Assembly (NCBI GenBank): GCA_017419065.1
Contig: JAFOMB010000027.1
Span: 1-12,496, forward strand
Length of the DNA stretch: 12,496 bases
Source: Erysipelotrichaceae bacterium
GTDB lineage: Bacteria; Bacillota_I; Bacilli_A; Erysipelotrichales; Erysipelotrichaceae
Direction of reading: 5' to 3'
Shown: positions 1-6,390 of the stretch, piece after piece
How the letters are laid out: the number at the start of each line of letters is the position of its first letter
Position numbering within the stretch: the first letter of the stretch is position 1
Notes under the pieces: generated by a model
Database searches by the model: none
What the model was told of the DNA's origin: nothing
What the model saw: only the letters and a program-made list of their open reading frames with translations
Program-made: the position numbers and the translations under genes

Positions 1-128
1 CCGCTTACCGCTACGACTTCCGCGTAGTCTTCATTCTCCTCTTTCTGGGAGATGATGATACCGCTCTTTGTCGTCTGGGAAGCTTCGATCTTCTTTAATA
101 AAACATTGTTGTATAAAGGTTTTATCAT
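1..128 (-). CDS. groES: Co-chaperonin GroES, N-terminal part (cut by window edge)
   Basis: The first 42 codons of a minus-strand gene read MIKPLYNNVLLKKIEASQTT, then KSGIIISQKEENEDYAEVVAVSG. This matches the GroES start: the xKPLxDRVLxK strand, then the mobile loop with a hydrophobic GIII/IVL tripeptide (here GIII, residues 28-31) that contacts GroEL. The rest of the roughly 90-residue protein, and presumably groEL, lies beyond position 1. The ATG (126-128) has a strong AGGAGGA ribosome site at 137-143. GroES forms the heptameric lid of the cytoplasmic GroEL folding chamber. A CIRCE operator and a consensus promoter sit directly upstream, so HrcA heat-shock control is expected. The identification rests on the N-terminal sequence together with CIRCE. 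Confidence 0.93.
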   Translation of the reverse strand, partial: MIKPLYNNVLLKKIEASQTTKSGIIISQKEENEDYAEVVAVS

Positions 129-153
129 ATCCTTTTTCCTCCTAACATCCTCT

Positions 154-182
154 ATTATAGTCAGCGTATAGCACTCTGTCAA
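154..182 (-). promoter_or_regulatory. Consensus sigma-A promoter of groES
   Basis: On the minus strand a perfect -35 TTGACA (177-182) is followed by exactly 17 bases and a perfect -10 TATAAT (154-159). Transcription should begin near 147, giving a very short leader that contains the AGGAGGA site. The -35 box fills most of the spacer of the CIRCE element, so bound HrcA would directly cover the -35 region. Confidence 0.92.
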
Positions 183-194
183 CATGAGTGCTAA
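168..194 (-). promoter_or_regulatory. CIRCE operator (HrcA binding site)
   Basis: On the minus strand the inverted repeat TTAGCACTC (186-194), a 9-base spacer, then GAGTGCTAT (168-176) matches the CIRCE consensus TTAGCACTC-N9-GAGTGCTAA at 17 of 18 arm positions. The single difference is the last base of the second arm. CIRCE is the binding site of the heat-shock repressor HrcA and typically precedes groESL or the hrcA-grpE-dnaK operon. Its position over the -35 box of the groES promoter fits repression by steric block. Confidence 0.95.
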
Positions 195-210
195 CACATC
201 TTTTCTCATG

Positions 211-233
211 AAAAAACAGGGATTTCTCCCTGT
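211..233 (-). terminator. Intrinsic terminator of the 88-residue gene
   Basis: On the minus strand the stem ACAGGGA / TCCCTGT (arms 227-233 and 216-222) closes a 4-base loop and is followed by six T (211-216). It begins 2 bases after the stop codon of the upstream gene and isolates that gene from groES. Confidence 0.88.
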
Positions 234-235
234 CT

Positions 236-502
236 TCAAAGGTCGTAGCGTTCCCGGATATCCTCTGCGAACCACCTGTCATTGACACGGTGTTTCCTCC
301 TCTGTTTCCTCTTCTGACAGAGCGATCTCATCACCAGGGAGGAGAGGCGTCTCACCAGCTTGGGATCGAGTTTCCTCGTCTCAGGATCGGGATGCCAGCT
401 GAGATCGCTGCGGCAGTACCACATCGTCTCATGATAGATGTTCTCATGTGTCCAGCTGACATAGACATGAGTATCATTCAGGATCAGTTTGTGCAGTTTC
501 AT
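236..502 (-). CDS. Small basic protein of unknown function (88 aa)
   Basis: I do not recognise this protein. It is 88 residues with no signal peptide or membrane segment. The first half is aromatic and histidine-rich (several Trp and Tyr between residues 14 and 36, for example YVSWTHENIYHETMWYCR). The second half is strongly basic, with a QKRKQRRKHR cluster near residues 63-72, then a short acidic-basic tail ending RERYDL. The composition would suit nucleic-acid or ribosome binding, but that is only inference. The gene appears real because it has its own promoter (584-612), a strong GGAGG site 9 bases before the ATG, and its own terminator (211-233). The ribosome site lies inside a long inverted repeat (506-574), so translation may be controlled by RNA structure. 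Confidence 0.72.
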   Translation of the reverse strand: MKLHKLILNDTHVYVSWTHENIYHETMWYCRSDLSWHPDPETRKLDPKLVRRLSSLVMRSLCQKRKQRRKHRVNDRWFAEDIRERYDL

Positions 503-505
503 AAT

Positions 506-574
506 AAAAGACCTCCTTCCAGCTCTGGACAGACTCCGCCTGTCGGGCTGTCATCACTGGTTTCGAGGTCTTTT
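506..574 (-). promoter_or_regulatory. Structured 5' leader that can mask the ribosome binding site
   Basis: On the minus strand AAAAGACCTC (565-574) is perfectly complementary to GAGGTCTTTT (506-515), the segment holding most of the GGAGG ribosome site. The enclosed 49 bases can fold further: CCAG/CTGG (557-560 with 519-522), GACA/TGTC (549-552 with 528-531), and GCC/GGC (546-548 with 538-540) capped by a CGACA loop, with unpaired bases at the junctions. The predicted transcript start (about 577) lies just before the element, so it would make up nearly the whole leader. I could not match it to a riboswitch class I know. It may be a simple translational hairpin, a thermosensor, a protein-binding leader or a ligand-responsive RNA. 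The pairing is seen directly; the function is inferred. Confidence 0.6.
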
Positions 575-583
575 CGTATCTCT

Positions 584-612
584 TTTATATCAGATAATAA
601 TCATTCTGGCAA
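584..612 (-). promoter_or_regulatory. Sigma-A promoter of the 88-residue gene
   Basis: On the minus strand TTGCCA (607-612), 17 bases, then TATAAA (584-589). It lies between the terminator of the CAP-domain gene and the structured leader. Predicted start is near 577, giving a leader of about 75 bases. Confidence 0.7.
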
Positions 613-632
613 TCAGTTTCTGCTTGAATCAT

Positions 633-661
633 AAAAAAGACCGGCAGGAACTCCTCCGGTC
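633..661 (-). terminator. Intrinsic terminator of the CAP/CWB2 gene
   Basis: On the minus strand GACCGG (656-661) pairs with CCGGTC (639-644). The intervening bases can extend the stem as AGGA/TCCT with a bulged G, and six T follow (633-638). It starts about 10 bases after the stop codon. Confidence 0.88.
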
Positions 662-670
662 TCGATATGA

Positions 671-2491
671 CTATTTCTTGATGATCACTTCATCTTCCGG
701 CATGGCGAAGATGTAGTGGACCGTACTGTCCGGCAGACGGCTTTCTCCGCCGCATACATAGCCGCGGCGGATGTAGTGAGAAGTCGCGTACTGATTCGCC
801 GTACCCTCATTTCCGGTCCTGGCTAAGAGGATCGGTGCCTCAACGGCAGCACCAAGCGGTCCGGCACAGAGGCCGTCCGGGAAGTCATGGGAATAGGCCA
901 GAAGTGCCTTGGAGGCTGTCGGGAAGAAGGCCTGCGCAATCAGGACCGAGGTCTCATAACGCGTCTTTCCGGCGAGTCTTTGTGCAGTATGGACGGAATT
1001 GATCTGGGCTTCCGCTTCTGCGGATACTGCACCTGTTCCGCCGATGATATAGAAATTGGAATAGGACTTGGCCTGAAGGTATCTCATCTGATCCTCGTTC
1101 AGGGTCTTTCCCACCAGCATGATTGGACGTCCCGTAGAAGAAGCAGCCAGAGCATCCGCGAAGCTGGTTCCGGAACAGATCAGGATATCTTCATAGAAGA
1201 CACCGGCTTCAGAGAGGATGGTCCGGTTGGTCTCATAGCGGTTCTTCCCCGAAAGACGGAGTTTGCGGAAGCCGTCAAGTCCCTGCAGACAGTCTAACGG
1301 TACCGCACCGTCTCCTCCCAGGATATAGACGGTTCCGCCTTCTTTGAGGTTGTTGCGGATGTATTCGTTGACTTTCTCAGCCTGAGACGGCTTCGTCAGC
1401 AGGATCGGGGCCTTCTTCTTGACGGCCAGATAACCGCCTCCCAGGGCATCCGCGAAGTTCTCTCCTGTAGCCAGGATGACGTTTTCAAAGCGTTCGACGC
1501 CCAGGACGCTCTTGAGCTCATCCGCGATCTTCAGGGAAGTCTCATAGCGGCTGGCACCGGCGAGACGGTAGGTATTGCGGTCTCCGTTGATGATCGTGAA
1601 GAGAAAGGTCACTCCTGTGCTCAGGAATGACGGCGAGGCCTTTACCCGTGCCTGCCCTTCTTTCAGAGCGAAGAGCTTGTCGTCCCTGACTTCTGCGGTG
1701 TCATCCGGGCAGACCCAGTCCGGGACGTAGGAGACCGCATAGTACGGGTTATAGTAGTTCTGCATGAAATCGTACTGCAGATAGAAATGGATGGACTGCT
1801 GAAGATCGATGACATCTCCCACAAGGACCGTGTCCTTATCACACTCCGCATACCAGTCTGCGATATGGCTCTGACCAACCGGGACATGGGCAATCACCGG
1901 TTCTTCCGGGATCACCGTCTCTGTCAGAGACTGCGGATTGGAGGAGAAGATCTGGACCCAGTAATACGCCCCCTCATACTCCACGCAGGAGCAGGCATAA
2001 TAGCGGAAAGCGCTCCCCAGCATGTTTCTCCGGTGTGCCTGACCGGAATATGGCTTATCGGTCTCCTTCCAGACGTCGATGTCCCATTCAGCCGAATAGA
2101 AGTTCCCGGCGATGTTTTCTCCCCAGGAGCCGAGATCGTATCCAAGATCGGTGTAGGCACTCTTACAATAGGCATCATTCGGACGGGTGTGATCAAAACG
2201 GAAAGCCACTTCCACCGCCCTCTGCATAGCTCCGACTTCCAGGCCATAGTCATAGGTAAGCGTCCCCAGCATCGGCGTCGTCTTCGTAGTATTATCGGAA
2301 TTCCAGTACCAGGCTTCATCACCTGTACGGAAATCATTGAGCAGAGACAGCGTCTTTCTGGCCTCTTCCTGGTGATAGGTCACTTCGACCGGGATGTCGA
2401 CGGTATTCCCTTCCGCCTTCGCACTCAGAGAACACAGAGAGCCCGATATCAGCATCAGGCAGACAGATAACAGTGTCATGATCTTCTTCAT
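671..2491 (-). CDS. Secreted CAP-domain protein with three cell-wall-binding (CWB2) repeats
   Basis: This 606-residue protein begins with a signal peptide: basic MKKIM, a hydrophobic core, and a likely cut after AKA at residue 26. Residues about 40-185 form a CAP (SCP/PR-1) domain: FDHTRPN around His101, GENIAG (124-129), GQAHRRNML (150-158, with His153) and YYWVQIF (177-182). The two His and the GEN Glu match the CAP pocket. Residues about 210-302 look like an Ig-like linker. Three CWB2 repeats follow, each with an (R/Q)RLxGxxRYET-type start (309-318, 411-421, 505-514) and a motif such as NFADAL, SFADAL or DFPDGL (345-350, 443-448, 536-541). CWB2 repeats hold proteins non-covalently to anionic wall polymers in clostridia, so this is probably a surface protein. 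The start is preceded by AGAAGG (2503-2508). The substrate of the CAP domain is unknown. Confidence 0.9.
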   Translation of the reverse strand: MKKIMTLLSVCLMLISGSLCSLSAKAEGNTVDIPVEVTYHQEEARKTLSLLNDFRTGDEAWYWNSDNTTKTTPMLGTLTYDYGLEVGAMQRAVEVAFRFDHTRPNDAYCKSAYTDLGYDLGSWGENIAGNFYSAEWDIDVWKETDKPYSGQAHRRNMLGSAFRYYACSCVEYEGAYYWVQIFSSNPQSLTETVIPEEPVIAHVPVGQSHIADWYAECDKDTVLVGDVIDLQQSIHFYLQYDFMQNYYNPYYAVSYVPDWVCPDDTAEVRDDKLFALKEGQARVKASPSFLSTGVTFLFTIINGDRNTYRLAGASRYETSLKIADELKSVLGVERFENVILATGENFADALGGGYLAVKKKAPILLTKPSQAEKVNEYIRNNLKEGGTVYILGGDGAVPLDCLQGLDGFRKLRLSGKNRYETNRTILSEAGVFYEDILICSGTSFADALAASSTGRPIMLVGKTLNEDQMRYLQAKSYSNFYIIGGTGAVSAEAEAQINSVHTAQRLAGKTRYETSVLIAQAFFPTASKALLAYSHDFPDGLCAGPLGAAVEAPILLARTGNEGTANQYATSHYIRRGYVCGGESRLPDSTVHYIFAMPEDEVIIKK

Positions 2492-2515
2492 AGTCTTATA
2501 TACCTTCTTGACACC

Positions 2516-2524
2516 ATTGTATCA
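2516..2524 (-). promoter_or_regulatory. Probable extended -10 promoter of the CAP/CWB2 gene
   Basis: On the minus strand TGATACAAT (2516-2524) fits an extended -10 (TGn plus TACAAT). I see no good -35 box 16-18 bases upstream. The start would be near 2509, leaving a leader of under 20 bases with the AGAAGG site close to the RNA's 5' end. Confidence 0.45.
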
Positions 2525-2557
2525 TCATCTATTCCATTCACTCATAAGGGATCATAG

Positions 2558-2618
2558 AAAAACCTCTCCGGAGAGTCCCTTCTTAAGTTTCCTTAAAAAG
2601 CATCTATCAGGAGAGGTT
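2558..2618 (-). terminator. Terminator of the pgk-tpiA-eno operon, with competing arms
   Basis: On the minus strand AACCTCTCC (2610-2618) pairs with GGAGAGGTT (2561-2569), followed by five T (2558-2562, shared with the last stem bases). Inside lies a second hairpin, CTTTTTAAG / CTTAAGAAG (2592-2600 with 2579-2587, one G-U pair), closing a GAAA loop. A second CTCTCC copy (2570-2575) sits directly next to the 3' arm and makes the 12-base palindrome CTCTCCGGAGAG (2564-2575). It begins 5 bases after the stop codon of the membrane-protein gene. Confidence 0.8.
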
Positions 2619-2623
2619 TTGAT

Positions 2624-2971
2624 TTAAATGATCGCCATCAGGACCAGTCCGAAGCTCAGCAGCAGGACATATCCCGACAGTTTCATGATCTGAGGAAGAT
2701 CTTCATCAGTGAACTCACGGCGCTTCAGGATCTTCAGGATGTCATTTCCCATCAGAACGGCCGTTAAGGCATCGATCGAAAACACGATCCAGAAGGATAT
2801 ACCCGGTCCCTTCCCCTTCAGATACAGATATTCCACAATGGCAAACACAAGGCAAACACTGTAGCGGAAAGTAAGGGTACCGCGCATTTTCCTGTCGCAG
2901 TCCTTCTGTCTGAAGAACAGAAGGATATAGACGAGGATGATCAGCGCGACTGTGAGCGGAAAGAAGATCAT
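2624..2971 (-). CDS. Small integral membrane protein of unknown function (115 aa), coupled to eno
   Basis: I do not recognise the family. The 115 residues are very hydrophobic, with four likely membrane segments at about 3-20, 33-51, 58-76 and 96-114. A basic loop (FRQKDCDRKMR, 20-30) follows the first helix. A charged cytoplasmic-looking stretch (ILKILKRREFTDEDLPQIMK) lies between the third and fourth. There is no signal peptide cleavage site. Its ATG overlaps the enolase stop codon by one base (TAATG), so translation is probably coupled to eno. It is the last gene of the operon and is followed at once by the terminator. In many Firmicutes secG follows eno, but this protein is longer and has twice the helices of SecG, so I do not call it SecG. 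Confidence 0.75.
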   Translation of the reverse strand: MIFFPLTVALIILVYILLFFRQKDCDRKMRGTLTFRYSVCLVFAIVEYLYLKGKGPGISFWIVFSIDALTAVLMGNDILKILKRREFTDEDLPQIMKLSGYVLLLSFGLVLMAII

Positions 2972-4296
2972 TACTTCTTCAGATTATAGAAGGCATCCTT
3001 GCCCAGGTACTTCGCGACAGAACCCAGTTCGTCTTCGATGCGGAGGAGCTGGTTGTACTTCGCGATACGGTCTGTTCTGGACATGGAACCGGTCTTGATC
3101 TGACCGGCATTGACACCGACAACGAGGTCAGCGATCGTCGTGTCTTCTGTTTCACCGGATCTGTGGGAGACAACAGCGGTATACTTGGCTTCCTTCGCCA
3201 TTTCGATAGCGTCTAATGTCTCTGTTAATGTACCGATCTGGTTGACCTTGATCAGGACAGAGTTGGCAGCGCCGAGTTCGATACCCTTCTTGATGAAGGT
3301 CGTATTCGTAACGAAGAGGTCATCACCGACCAGCTGGATCTTGCCTCCGAGTCTCTTTGTGAGTTCGACCCATCCATCCCAGTCGTTTTCAGCTAAGCCA
3401 TCTTCCAGAGAGATCAGCGGATACTTTTCGACCCACTTCTCATACAGCTGGATCATTTCTTCAGCTGTCTTTTCGCCTTCACCGGATCTGGCTAAGACGT
3501 AGACGTTCTTTTCTTCATCATAGAATTCGGAAGCAGCAGCATCCATAGCGAAGCAGACGTCTTCACCAGGCTTGTAGCCTGCCTTTTCGACAGCTTCCAG
3601 CATGAGAGCTAACGGGCCTTCGTTGCCTAATGTCTCTAACGGACCGTTTCCGTTAGGGATGCAGGATGGCGCATAACCGCCTTCATCACCGACAGCGGTA
3701 TTGTAGCCATAGCCCTTTAAGACCTTCTTCAGGTTGTGGAAGATCTCAGAACCCATTCTGATGGCTTCAGAGAAAGTCTTCGCACCGACAGGCATGATCA
3801 TGTATTCCTGAACATCGGAAGCAGAATCAGCGTGCTTGCCGCCGTTGAGGACGTTCATCATCGGGACCGGTAAAGTCTTGGCATTGGCACCGCCGATGTA
3901 CTTGTATAACGGCATGCCGTAGAAGTCAGCAGCAGCTCTTGCGCAGGCCAGGGAAACACCCAGCATAGCGTTGGCACCGAGGTTGGACTTGAATTCTGTG
4001 CCGTCCAGTTCCAGCATCGTCTTGTCGATGAGAGTCTGATCCGTGACATCGAGACCGATGAGTCTCGGTGCGATCTTGTCATTGACATTGGCGACAGCCT
4101 TTAAGACACCGTTGCCGAGGAAACGGCTCTTATCACCGTCTCTTAATTCAAGAGCTTCTCTTTCACCGGTAGAAGCGCCGGACGGGACCATAGCTCTTCC
4201 GAAAGCACCGGATTCAGTAACGACTTCGACTTCAACAGTCGGGTTGCCGCGGGAGTCGATGATCTCACGGCCGTAAACATTTACAATATAAGGCAT
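2971..4296 (-). CDS. eno: Enolase (phosphopyruvate hydratase)
   Basis: Enolase converts 2-phosphoglycerate to phosphoenolpyruvate in the cytoplasm. The 441-residue protein carries the full set of family motifs: PSGASTGEREALELRD (38-53, the mobile Ser loop), LNGGKHADS (150-158, with His155), QEYMIMP (163-169, with Glu164), GDEGG (203-207), metal ligands Asp252 (FAMDAA), Glu298 (SLEDGL) and Asp325 (VGDDLFVTN), catalytic Lys350 (IKVNQIGTLTE), SHRSGETEDT (377-386) and Lys401. It is about ten residues longer than the usual 430, mostly through an insertion after GDEGGYAP (about residues 211-224, rich in Pro, Gly and Asn). The ATG has AGGAG about 10 bases upstream and follows tpiA by 20 bases. It is third in the pgk-tpiA-eno operon and overlaps the next gene by one base. 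Confidence 0.98.
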   Translation of the reverse strand: MPYIVNVYGREIIDSRGNPTVEVEVVTESGAFGRAMVPSGASTGEREALELRDGDKSRFLGNGVLKAVANVNDKIAPRLIGLDVTDQTLIDKTMLELDGTEFKSNLGANAMLGVSLACARAAADFYGMPLYKYIGGANAKTLPVPMMNVLNGGKHADSASDVQEYMIMPVGAKTFSEAIRMGSEIFHNLKKVLKGYGYNTAVGDEGGYAPSCIPNGNGPLETLGNEGPLALMLEAVEKAGYKPGEDVCFAMDAAASEFYDEEKNVYVLARSGEGEKTAEEMIQLYEKWVEKYPLISLEDGLAENDWDGWVELTKRLGGKIQLVGDDLFVTNTTFIKKGIELGAANSVLIKVNQIGTLTETLDAIEMAKEAKYTAVVSHRSGETEDTTIADLVVGVNAGQIKTGSMSRTDRIAKYNQLLRIEDELGSVAKYLGKDAFYNLKK

Positions 4297-4316
4297 TTTT
4301 CTTTTTCTCCTTTAGA

Positions 4317-5066
4317 TTATTTCGTAGCGTCGATGATCGCCTTGAAGGAATCGACCTTCAGGGAAGCACCGCCGATGAGGGCACCGTCGATATCCGGGCA
4401 GGCCATGTAGGACTTGATGTTTTCCGGCTTGACGGATCCGCCGTACTGGATACGGACAGATTCCGCTGTCGCTTCGTCGTAGAGTTCCTTGACAGTGTCT
4501 CTTACGAGCTTGCAGCAGTTTTCAGCGATCGTCTGGTCGGCACTCTTGCCGGTACCGATAGCCCAGATCGGTTCATAAGCGATGACCATGCGGGCGACTT
4601 CATCAGCGTCCAGTCCGGCTAAAGAACCCTTTAACTGGGACTTGATGACGTCAGCTGTTTCACCGGCATCATACTGCGCTTCTGTTTCACCGATGCAAAG
4701 GATCGGAACGATACCGTCAGCGAAGAGTCTCTTGGCCTTGGCAGCACAGTGTTCATCTGTCTCGTTGTAGTAAGTCCTTCTCTCGGAATGACCGATGATG
4801 CAGTAAGTGATACCGACTTCCTTCAGCATCGGGACAGAGACTTCACCGGTAAAGGCACCGGAATCCTTTTCGTTGCAGTTTTCCGCTGCGACGATCAGAT
4901 GCTTCGCGTTGCGGACACAGGCATCGAGATCGACAAACGGGGCACCGACGCCATAGTCTGCCTTTTCTTCTCCTGTGAGATAAGCTTCCATGGCAACCAT
5001 GAACTCTTCAGCCTCTCTAGGCGTCTTGTTCATCTTCCAGTTGCCGACGATGATTGGTTTTCTCAT
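4317..5066 (-). CDS. tpiA: Triose-phosphate isomerase
   Basis: TpiA interconverts dihydroxyacetone phosphate and glyceraldehyde 3-phosphate. The 249-residue length is typical. Visible active-site elements are Asn9 and Lys11 in VGNWKMNK (7-14), His93 in the IIGHSERR motif (90-97), Glu165 in the YEPIWAIGTG signature (164-173, including the flexible loop 6), and the phosphate-binding YGGSVKPEN (208-216) and GALIGGASL (228-236). GGAG sits 6 bases before the ATG. The gene begins 9 bases after the pgk stop codon and is followed by eno, so all three are cotranscribed from the promoter before pgk. Nothing unusual was seen. Confidence 0.98.
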   Translation of the reverse strand: MRKPIIVGNWKMNKTPREAEEFMVAMEAYLTGEEKADYGVGAPFVDLDACVRNAKHLIVAAENCNEKDSGAFTGEVSVPMLKEVGITYCIIGHSERRTYYNETDEHCAAKAKRLFADGIVPILCIGETEAQYDAGETADVIKSQLKGSLAGLDADEVARMVIAYEPIWAIGTGKSADQTIAENCCKLVRDTVKELYDEATAESVRIQYGGSVKPENIKSYMACPDIDGALIGGASLKVDSFKAIIDATK

Positions 5067-5075
5067 GTTTTCTCC

Positions 5076-6293
5076 TTATTTATCGTTGATGACATCAACA
5101 CCCGGTAAACCGTTGCCCTCTAAGAATTCCAGAGAAGCACCGCCGCCTGTTGATACATGGCTGACCTTGTCAGCGTAGCCAAGCTGCTTGATAGCTGCAG
5201 CGGAATCACCGCCGCCGATGATCGTCGTGCCTTCGCATTCAGCCAGAGCCTTTGCGACAGCATTCGTACCGGCTGCCAGTGTCGGGTTCTCGAAGACACC
5301 CATCGGGCCGTTCCAGACAACCGTCTTGGCGCTCTTGACGACATCCGCGAAGAGTTCAGCTGTCTTCGGACCGATATCCAGGCCTTCCATATCAGCCGGG
5401 ATCTCGTCAACGGAAACAGCCTTGACTTCTACCGGTCCGTCGATCGGATCCGGGAAGGAAGCTGCGACGACCGTGTCGACCGGTAATAAGAGCTTCTTGC
5501 CGAGCTGTTCAGCCTTTTCGATCATGCCCTTGCAGTAGTCGAGTTTCTCATTATCGACTAAGGAGTTACCGACTTCCTTGCCCTGAGCCTTCAGGAACGT
5601 GTAAGCCATACCGCCGCCGATGATGAGCGTATCACACTTCTCCAGGAGATTATCGATGACTTTGAGCTTGTCAGCGACCTTCGCGCCGCCCAGGATACCG
5701 ACGAACGGTCTCACCGGGTTTTCAACGGCGTCTCCCAGGAACTTGAGTTCTTTTTCGATCAGGAATCCGACAGCGCTCGGTAAGAGCTGAGGGATACCGA
5801 CAGTCGATGCATGGGCTCTGTGGACAGAACCGAAGGCATCGGAAACATAGAGGTCACCCAGAGAAGCCCAGTACTTGGAGAGTTCCGGATCGTTCTTGGA
5901 TTCGCCCTTTTCATATCTTGTGTTCTGAACTAATACGACATTCCCGTCTTCCAGTTCAGCGACTGCCTTTTCCAGTTCTTCGCCTCTGGTGACAGGGACA
6001 AAAGTGACTTTGGATTTCGGCAGATATTCCTGCAGTCTGACTGCGACCGGAGCCATGTCATTTTTCTTCTTGTCTGCTTCACACTTTTCCGGGTCCTTGT
6101 GATCGACCTTTCCGAGGTGAGAGAGCAGGATGACCTTCGCTCCGTTTTCTACCAGATAGTTGATTGTCGGCAAGGCAGCCACGATACGATTGTCGTCAGT
6201 GATGACATCTCCCTTATGCGGGACATTGAAATCAACACGGACGATGACTTTCTTGCCTCTGACCTCCAGGTCAGTTACGAGTCTTTTTGCCAT
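5076..6293 (-). CDS. pgk: Phosphoglycerate kinase
   Basis: Pgk transfers the acyl phosphate of 1,3-bisphosphoglycerate to ADP, one of the two ATP-yielding steps of glycolysis. The 405-residue protein has RVDFNVP (19-25), SHLGK (58-62), QNTRYEKGE (123-131), SDAFGSVHRAHAS (151-163), ILGGAKVADK (200-209), VVWNGPMGVFE (325-335), the nucleotide-binding GGGDSAAA (360-367) and STGGGASLEFLEG (381-393). SHLGK has Lys where many families have Arg (HLGR), followed by a longer charged loop (VDHKDPEKCEADKKKND). Streptococcal enzymes, as I recall them, also carry Lys here, so this should not mean loss of function. An AGGGAGGA ribosome site lies 7 bases before the ATG. It is the first gene of the operon. 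Confidence 0.98.
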   Translation of the reverse strand: MAKRLVTDLEVRGKKVIVRVDFNVPHKGDVITDDNRIVAALPTINYLVENGAKVILLSHLGKVDHKDPEKCEADKKKNDMAPVAVRLQEYLPKSKVTFVPVTRGEELEKAVAELEDGNVVLVQNTRYEKGESKNDPELSKYWASLGDLYVSDAFGSVHRAHASTVGIPQLLPSAVGFLIEKELKFLGDAVENPVRPFVGILGGAKVADKLKVIDNLLEKCDTLIIGGGMAYTFLKAQGKEVGNSLVDNEKLDYCKGMIEKAEQLGKKLLLPVDTVVAASFPDPIDGPVEVKAVSVDEIPADMEGLDIGPKTAELFADVVKSAKTVVWNGPMGVFENPTLAAGTNAVAKALAECEGTTIIGGGDSAAAIKQLGYADKVSHVSTGGGASLEFLEGNGLPGVDVINDK

Positions 6294-6320
6294 TGTTATT
6301 CCTCCCTTAGACCGTCTACT

Positions 6321-6329
6321 ATTATACCA
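6321..6329 (-). promoter_or_regulatory. Extended -10 promoter of the pgk-tpiA-eno operon
   Basis: On the minus strand TGGTATAAT (6321-6329) is an extended -10 with a perfect TATAAT. A recognisable -35 is not present at 16-18 bases; the region upstream is A/T-rich. The predicted start near 6314 gives a leader of about 20 bases carrying AGGGAGGA. I see no operator such as a CggR-type site. Confidence 0.7.
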
Positions 6330-6361
6330 TTTCCCATGAATTTTCTTTCATAATAAATATT

Positions 6362-6390
6362 AAAAAGAGACTAGTTTGAACCAGTCTCTT
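6362..6390 (-). terminator. Intrinsic terminator overlapping the end of the 45-residue gene
   Basis: On the minus strand AAGAGACTGGTT (6379-6390) pairs with AACTAGTCTCTT (6365-6376), 12 base pairs with one G-U, around a tight loop. A run of five T follows (6362-6366). The 5' arm encodes the last residues of the small upstream protein, and the TAG stop codon (6371-6373) is part of the 3' arm. It separates that gene from the pgk operon. Confidence 0.9.

Noticed and set aside
506..574. The leader as a known riboswitch (THF, preQ1, SAM, guanidine, fluoride, ZTP)
   Set aside because: I could not find the conserved core bases of these classes. I describe it as unassigned structure instead.
887..2470. 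Long plus-strand open frames opposite the CAP/CWB2 gene
   Set aside because: They lie antisense to a clear signal-peptide, CAP and CWB2 protein, have no ribosome sites, and show Arg/Pro/Ser-rich shadow composition.
2624..2971. SecG, as often found after eno
   Set aside because: The protein has about four helices and 115 residues, and lacks the two-helix SecG layout.
5076..6293. Lys in place of Arg in the Pgk HLGR motif as a sign of lost activity
   Set aside because: Lys is, to my knowledge, also found at this place in streptococcal Pgk, and all other catalytic motifs are intact.
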